The position numbers and the translations under genes were made by a program. A stretch of 10,320 nt of DNA from Deltaproteobacteria bacterium (lineage in GTDB: Bacteria > UBA10199 > SBBF01), in NCBI GenBank assembly GCA_016207765.1, contig JACQOY010000191.1:1-10320 (forward strand). Direction: 5' to 3'. This document shows, one piece after another, positions 6,894 to 10,320 of the stretch. The notes beneath the pieces were generated by a model. The model ran no database searches and was not told the DNA's origin. It worked only from the letters and a program-made list of their open reading frames with translations. The number at the start of each line of letters is the position of its first letter. The first letter of the stretch is position 1.

Positions 6894-7771
6894 CACAACT
6901 GATGTTCCTCCCATTTCTCGGGGAGAGAGGCCTGTCCGGCGGCGTACAGGATCCCGTTTTCTTCCGAGATTACTTTTTGCACGATTTCCTGATCCACCAC
7001 GTTCCTGTTTTCCATCACGATACGCTCCAGGAGGTTGTGACAGAGCGCCGTGGTCCGGCGGGGGTAACCCTCCGAATAGACATGGATCGGTTCAAAGGCG
7101 TTTTCCGCAAACAGGGGGGTCTTGGAGCGGTAGCCCGCCTGTCTCAACCGAAAACGGATCATCTCTTTCATCTCGGATGAGTCCAGGGGATTGAGAATGT
7201 ATTTGAGGGAAATGCGGTCCCAAAAATTCTTGAGTCCGGTGATTTTCGGGAGAAGTTCGAGCTGAGACATGAGAATCAGTTGAACCAGCTTGAATTCGTT
7301 TGTTTCGAAATTCAAAAGCGTCCGAAGAATTTCAAGGGAAGAGCGGTCAAGTTTCTGGGCCTCGTCGATCAGGATGACCACCGTTTTTTTCTCCTTGAGG
7401 TTCACTTCGAGGAGTTTTTTCTCGATCGCGTCGAGGTAGTCGGCGGCGGAAGGGTACTCGCGGGAGACCGGAGCGCGAAACAACTCGGCCAACTTTGCGA
7501 GGAATGTGTTCTGGGACTGGAAGACAGGGTTGAGGATGATGTGAAAATCGAAGCCCGCATCCTCGGAAATAATCTGAAAAAGCCGTCGGGAAAGGGTTGT
7601 CTTGCCCGTTCCCACGTCTCCCAGAATCAGGCTTAGGCCGCGTTTCAACCGGAGGGCGATCAAAAGCCGGTAAAGCGCCGCCTTGTGATCTTTTGCCTGG
7701 TAGAAAAGAGACGGGTCGGGACTTGTGGAAAAAGGTTCCTTTTCAAGACCGAGCAATCGGTAATAACTCAC
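6893..7771 (-). CDS. ExeA/GspA/MshM-like AAA+ ATPase
   Basis: A 292-residue cytosolic ATPase. It opens with the family's YYRLLGLEKEPFSTSPDP (residues 3-20) and has Walker A GDVGTGKTT (51-59), Walker B VVILIDEAQ (131-139, D136/E137), a sensor-1 region LILMSQ (165-170) and an Arg in FWDRISLKY (183-191). Length matches ExeA-type ATPase domains; there is no C-terminal transmembrane segment or peptidoglycan-binding domain, unlike Aeromonas ExeA. In type II secretion and MSHA-like systems this family helps insert the secretin through the cell wall, usually with a GspB-type partner; here the GspC-like protein follows instead. The start chosen is GTG at 7771, because GGGGGGAG lies 8 nt upstream and the family's N-terminus begins there; an upstream TTG at 7843 would add 24 residues without family similarity and overlap the lipoprotein gene. 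Confidence 0.92.
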   Translation of the reverse strand: MSYYRLLGLEKEPFSTSPDPSLFYQAKDHKAALYRLLIALRLKRGLSLILGDVGTGKTTLSRRLFQIISEDAGFDFHIILNPVFQSQNTFLAKLAELFRAPVSREYPSAADYLDAIEKKLLEVNLKEKKTVVILIDEAQKLDRSSLEILRTLLNFETNEFKLVQLILMSQLELLPKITGLKNFWDRISLKYILNPLDSSEMKEMIRFRLRQAGYRSKTPLFAENAFEPIHVYSEGYPRRTTALCHNLLERIVMENRNVVDQEIVQKVISEENGILYAAGQASLPEKWEEHQL

Positions 7772-7779
7772 TTTTAGAA

Positions 7780-7787
7780 CTCCCCCC
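7780..7787 (-). promoter_or_regulatory. ribosome binding site that decides the GTG start of the ATPase
   Basis: GGGGGGAG on the minus strand, 8 nt before the GTG at 7771-7769. It supports the GTG start over the longer TTG-initiated frame. Confidence 0.6.
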
Positions 7788-7833
7788 TTCCTGCCTAACA
7801 AATCGGTTTGAAAAAGGCCAGATAATTTCGGGT

Positions 7834-8634
7834 TTACTCGCAAGCTTCATCGTCGGTCAGCGTGGGGCAATTTGCCGCCGTGCTGATGCAAATGGCCTGA
7901 ACCGTGACCGCGAGATGCGTTGTCACCCCATCGCCCGAACGGACGGTGAAGTTGAGCCTTCCCGAGTTCTGAACGAAGAGAAACTTCATCTCGTCGACGG
8001 TTGTCACTTCGCTTCCGCCGTCATCGAAGACCTCGAGGTCCTCTGTGCCGGCAAGGGTGAGCGATTCCCACGTCCTGTTGACCGATGCCCCCGAAATGGT
8101 GATTCGGGCCCGGATGTCGTAGCTTTTTCTGTCGTATTCAACGCAACCGTCCATCCGGTAGATTCCCGCCCGGGGAAAGCCGTCGGCCACATCCCCTGAG
8201 TCAAAGCTGAAGGTGGATCGGCAGATGCCCATGTAGAAATCGTCGGAGAAGGCGAGAAAGTCCGCCAGCTCTTCATCAAAGGAGTTGCAGGCGTCCACGT
8301 CCGTTCCGGCCAAGGGATCCCAAGCGGTCTCATCATCGTTGAGGCTGTTGTCCTCATCCGCCAGTCCGCAGGCCGCGGTCAGCCCGGAATCGTCGGTGTA
8401 GGCCTTGTGGGTCAGAATCAGTTCGTCGGCATTGGTGAGGGTTTCAAGAAAAACGGAGTCACTCGGCAGAATATCACGGTCGGAGCAGGGGGAGACATCG
8501 GGAAAGTCGCCATCGGTGAGGGAAGGCTGGCCGGAGTCGTCGGTATCGGAGACGGAGCCAAAAAGGGAGCAACCGGTCAGAAAAACGTGAACGGCAACGA
8601 GGAGAAGAAAAACAGCGAGGTTTTTGAAAATCAT
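7834..8634 (-). CDS. acidic Cys-containing lipoprotein, unknown function
   Basis: A 266-residue protein, first of the minus-strand series. The signal sequence (1-21) ends in the lipobox LTGC, so Cys22 should be lipidated. After it, eight more cysteines are spread along the chain (50, 89, 116, 138, 164, 249, 256, 265), enough for four disulfides, as expected in an oxidising envelope. Residues 28-125 are very rich in Asp, Glu and Ser (DTDDSG, LADEDNSLNDDE), possibly flexible or calcium-binding; residues 155-250 look beta-rich. No Lys or Arg at +2, so outer-membrane sorting is likely. No family recognised. The ATG at 8634 is preferred over an upstream in-frame GTG (8667), which would lie inside the MITE-like repeat. 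Its stop is 62 nt before the ATPase start; placement suggests an accessory or pilotin-like role for the secretion genes, but it is larger and more acidic than known pilotins. Confidence 0.75.
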   Translation of the reverse strand: MIFKNLAVFLLLVAVHVFLTGCSLFGSVSDTDDSGQPSLTDGDFPDVSPCSDRDILPSDSVFLETLTNADELILTHKAYTDDSGLTAACGLADEDNSLNDDETAWDPLAGTDVDACNSFDEELADFLAFSDDFYMGICRSTFSFDSGDVADGFPRAGIYRMDGCVEYDRKSYDIRARITISGASVNRTWESLTLAGTEDLEVFDDGGSEVTTVDEMKFLFVQNSGRLNFTVRSGDGVTTHLAVTVQAICISTAANCPTLTDDEACE

Positions 8635-8660
8635 GCTTAAGCCCCGTCCCGGACCCTTTG

Positions 8661-8840
8661 AGGGCACCTCTAAAAACTATCTTCTACTGCAAAAACATGC
8701 TCTGGCCTGCGACTTCGTCAGATTTCACAAAAAGTCCTCAACGTAGCACTGTGGCTACGTTTCCGGGCTTTTTGCTTATCTTCCTCGTCTCGGCTCAGAT
8801 CATATTTTTTCGTAACGAACATAGTTTTTAGAGGTGCCCT
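8661..8840. mobile_element. MITE-like palindromic element, 180 bp, with perfect 20-bp terminal inverted repeats
   Basis: Positions 8661-8680 (beginning AGGGCACCTC) are exactly complementary to 8821-8840 (ending GAGGTGCCCT). The interior is also an imperfect palindrome: AACGTAGC (8740-8747) pairs with GCTACGTT (8754-8761) on the same dyad axis (8750.5), and A-rich and ATG-x-TCTG blocks recur in both arms. There is no coding capacity, so this looks like a non-autonomous element mobilised by an unseen transposase, or a dispersed palindromic repeat. No clean target-site duplication is visible. It ends 26 nt before the lipoprotein start codon, so any promoter for the secretion operon is inside it or beyond it. 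Confidence 0.7.
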
Positions 8841-8896
8841 TAAGCAAAATCGTATCATTCACCCGATTGGGAAGACAAGTGGTTTGAAAGAAGTGA

Positions 8897-8924
8897 TTGA
8901 ATATTTTACCTGCCCGGCTAGTAT
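8897..8924 (+). promoter_or_regulatory. weak candidate promoter upstream of the tRNA
   Basis: TTGAAT (8897-8902) and TAGTAT (8919-8924) are 16 nt apart on the plus strand. It would give a long leader before the tRNA, through the hairpin and stem-loop described below. The match is modest, and it is listed because no better tRNA promoter is visible. Confidence 0.2.
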
Positions 8925-8927
8925 CGG

Positions 8928-8963
8928 AAAAAAGCGAAACATCCGGCTTTGCCGGTGTTTCGC
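8928..8963 (-). terminator. rho-independent terminator pointing left
   Basis: On the minus strand, GCGAAACACCGGC and GCCGG-A-TGTTTCGC form a 13-bp stem with one bulged base and an AAA loop, followed directly by six T (complement of 8928-8933). It is the best terminator in the window. No minus-strand gene lies to its right inside the window, so it ends either read-through or antisense transcription or an unannotated small RNA. Confidence 0.75.
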
Positions 8964-8970
8964 GCGGGGG

Positions 8971-9048
8971 TATGGGGGCCATTGCGAGGCGAGCGAAAGT
9001 CAAAAGGTTGCGAGTAGCAACATTCCGAGCCGAGCAGGGCCCCCAATA
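8971..9048. repeat. GC-rich stem-loop segment between the terminator and the tRNA
   Basis: GGGGGCC (8974-8980) is complementary to GGCCCCC (9038-9044), and the flanking TAT and ATA extend the pairing with one extra base. Inside lies a small perfect hairpin, GTTGC (9007-9011) with GCAAC (9017-9021), and near-repeated blocks GCGAGGCGAGC and CCGAGCCGAGC. No open frame is convincing. It could be a dispersed repeat or, read leftward into the terminator, the body of a small structured RNA. Confidence 0.4.
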
Positions 9049-9052
9049 TAAT

Positions 9053-9124
9053 GGGTGCTTAGCTCAGTGGTAGAGCGCCGCCCTTACAAGGCGGATGTCG
9101 TAGGTTCAAATCCTACAGCACCCA
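9053..9124 (+). tRNA. tRNA-Val (anticodon TAC)
   Basis: All arms fold: acceptor GGGTGCT (9053-9059) with AGCACCC (9117-9123), D-arm GCTC/GAGC, anticodon stem CCGCC/GGCGG with loop CTTACAA (anticodon TAC, reading GUA and other Val codons), 5-nt variable loop, T-arm GTAGG-TTCAAAT-CCTAC, and discriminator A at 9124. The CCA end is not encoded and must be added after transcription. It reads opposite to the gene series on its left and in the same direction as the peptidase-like gene 102 nt downstream. A TATAAT immediately before it is too close to be its -10 box. Confidence 0.97.
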
Positions 9125-9181
9125 CACCTGATCACAGGCCCACGAAGCGGAGGGTCTCAAATCCTGATACCACTTAATAGC

Positions 9182-9208
9182 TTGACGTTTTCCTTGCCGG
9201 CATATTAG
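9182..9208 (+). promoter_or_regulatory. weak candidate promoter of the HExxH protein gene
   Basis: TTGACG (9182-9187) and TATTAG (9203-9208) are separated by 15 nt, slightly short, and lie 18 nt before the ATG. Plausible only by position and a good -35 match. Confidence 0.25.
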
Positions 9209-9226
9209 CGCAGGGCTGGATCAACC

Positions 9227-10320
9227 ATGGGCGAGTCAACACCAGAAACAAGAGCATCACCGGATCCCTACGCCGATGCGGCCCGTCAGGCTGTCTGGCA
9301 ATTCTACGCCGAGGAAGGCCTGGTGGATTTTTCCGCCCAAATCCAGGCCCTGCCGGGGGCTTTTTCACCCGAGCACGTGCAGGACACGGAGCGCTTCAAA
9401 ACCTGTTATAAAACTGATTCGCTTCCGGCCCTCTGTTTGGCCGAGGTTATCGATGGCCGGAGCGCGTATCCGGATACGGACCGACAAGAGTTTATGGATT
9501 ATATCCGGCCGTGGCGGAGGCTCCCCATCGGGGTGACGCGCGGACTTGATGAGTTGATCGTCTACGCCGATCACGAGAAGGTCCCTTACTCAGCCCTGCT
9601 GGCTGTGATGAACGGCATGCGGAAATTCGGTTTTGAGAACGCCGCCGACATTATTGCCCATGTCGAACCGAAGGTCCTTATCACCCAGATGAAGTGTGTG
9701 GCCCTGTTGACGCGATTGAACCAGTTGCCGCAACCGTCTTGGAGTCACACACAGATCATGCCCGAACGGGTGCGTCAGGGGGTTCAGGCGATGCCCGGGG
9801 AAATCATCACCGCGCTCAAGAATTGGGAGATCACTCCGCAGTTTTTGGAAGGGCGTGATTTCAGAAATATGACGTTTTTGGCCCAGTACAATAACGAGAA
9901 AAATCATGTGGAATTTTTCACGGTTCCCTCCCTTTTTGAACCGCTCGACAACCTGATCCTTTTTCATGAACTTTTCCATGCCTGGCAAGACCTGCGCGAT
10001 TTCGCTCAAAGTGCGGCCTATGCCGAGCGCGACGCCTATCTTGCCTCTCAGCTTATGGTAATCCGTTATGCCCAGTCGGGGGGTTCTCTGAATCAGGAAC
10101 TTCTGGAGGCCGTCTTTGCAGAGATGGATGAGGAATCCGTAAAGCGCGGGGCTTCATCGCTGGCGCAATCGGGAGTCGAGGACCTCTTGGACAGCACGCC
10201 GATGATGGGAATCATGGAAGGGGTTGAAGAAATACCGGATATCCCCGGCATGGTCGATCCTGATCGGACCGCCCGGGAAACGGCCGGGATGTTCTGGCCG
10301 GCCTCAGGGGCAACAGAAAC
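9227..10320 (+). CDS. putative zinc metallopeptidase-like protein (HELFH), 3' end beyond the window
   Basis: An open frame of 364 codons that continues past the window end. The ATG at 9227 is the only possible Met start, since an in-frame TAG lies at 9206-9208; no strong Shine-Dalgarno is seen. There is no signal peptide or membrane segment, so the protein is probably cytosolic or exported by a non-Sec route. The core feature is LILFHELFHAWQD, with His247-Glu248-x-x-His251, followed by AERDAY with Glu267 16 residues later. HExxH plus a downstream Glu is the zinc site of gluzincin-like peptidases, and the HELxHA form recalls M91-type effector or toxin domains and DUF4157-like proteins. The N-terminal ~230 residues (Trp- and Pro-containing, mostly helical) match nothing I recognise. 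It sits alone downstream of a tRNA, on the strand opposite to the other genes. Substrate unknown; it could also be an inactive homolog. Confidence 0.65.
   Translation, partial: MGESTPETRASPDPYADAARQAVWQFYAEEGLVDFSAQIQALPGAFSPEHVQDTERFKTCYKTDSLPALCLAEVIDGRSAYPDTDRQEFMDYIRPWRRLPIGVTRGLDELIVYADHEKVPYSALLAVMNGMRKFGFENAADIIAHVEPKVLITQMKCVALLTRLNQLPQPSWSHTQIMPERVRQGVQAMPGEIITALKNWEITPQFLEGRDFRNMTFLAQYNNEKNHVEFFTVPSLFEPLDNLILFHELFHAWQDLRDFAQSAAYAERDAYLASQLMVIRYAQSGGSLNQELLEAVFAEMDEESVKRGASSLAQSGVEDLLDSTPMMGIMEGVEEIPDIPGMVDPDRTARETAGMFWPASGATE

Noticed and set aside
7772..7843. A TTG-initiated N-terminal extension of the ATPase
   Set aside because: The 24 extra residues do not fit the family, they overlap the lipoprotein gene, and the GTG at 7771 has a good ribosome binding site.
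8636..8845. CTTAAGC at 8636-8642 and 8839-8845, considered as a target duplication of the MITE-like element
   Set aside because: The left copy is 18 bp away from the element end and the right copy overlaps the other end, so the geometry does not fit a duplication.
8800..9003. A 67-codon minus-strand open frame
   Set aside because: It runs through the terminator hairpin and one end of the MITE-like element, with no protein-like pattern.
9047..9052. A perfect TATAAT immediately before the tRNA
   Set aside because: As a -10 box it would start transcription inside the tRNA, so it cannot drive it.
9157..9165. A copy of the tRNA T-arm 9-mer TCAAATCCT 51 bp downstream, considered as an attachment-site remnant
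   Set aside because: The match is only 9 bp and the following acceptor-end sequence does not match; no integrase is seen in the window.
1..10320. CRISPR arrays, rRNA genes and full insertion sequences
   Set aside because: No regularly spaced repeats, no rRNA-like sequence and no transposase frame were found.

Overview
The window looks like chromosomal DNA of a diderm (Gram-negative) bacterium. A secretin, a GspC-like inner-membrane protein, a Cys lipobox lipoprotein and several signal peptides all require an outer membrane. GC content looks moderate to high by eye. The gene types (cytosolic ExeA/GspA-type ATPase beside GspC and secretin, bacterial TMTC-like glycosyltransferase, acidic Asp-rich lipoprotein) fit a deltaproteobacterial-grade lineage such as Desulfobacterota, Myxococcota, Bdellovibrionota or a related uncultured phylum. 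That placement is inference from gene types.

Layout. Positions 1-8634 form a nearly gap-free series of ten genes, all on the minus strand, so transcription runs right to left. In that order: an acidic lipoprotein; an ExeA/GspA-like AAA+ ATPase (GTG start); a GspC/PulC-like protein; a secretin with a long Thr/Ser-rich N-terminal linker; a small secreted TPR-like protein; then, after a 66-nt gap with a dyad and a possible promoter, a membrane-anchored coiled-coil protein, a histidine kinase and an OmpR-family response regulator; then, after an 88-nt gap, a small secreted protein and a TMTC/PMT-like glycosyltransferase that leaves the window at position 1. Stops and starts overlap or abut at four junctions (ATPase/GspC, GspC/secretin, kinase/regulator, secreted protein/glycosyltransferase), and the secretin and TPR-like genes are 2 nt apart.

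Positions 8635-9052 contain no gene. They hold a 180-bp palindromic MITE-like element just upstream of the lipoprotein start, a rho-independent terminator pointing left, and a GC-rich stem-loop segment. A tRNA-Val(TAC) follows on the plus strand at 9053-9124. Then comes a plus-strand gene from 9227 to the window end that encodes a protein with an HExxH motif and a downstream Glu, a likely zinc metallopeptidase of unknown role.

How the genes may work together. ATPase, GspC and secretin make a partial type II secretion / type IV pilus-like envelope machine; the assembly ATPase, platform protein and pilins are not in the window. The lipoprotein and TPR-like protein may be accessory parts. The kinase has Arg where the phosphatase Thr/Asn of HisKA kinases normally sits, so signalling may be biased toward the phosphorylated regulator. 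I saw no clear previously undescribed multi-gene system. The most unusual items are that kinase substitution, the in-frame repeat insertions in the glycosyltransferase, the MITE at the head of the operon, and an orphan leftward terminator beside a structured segment.
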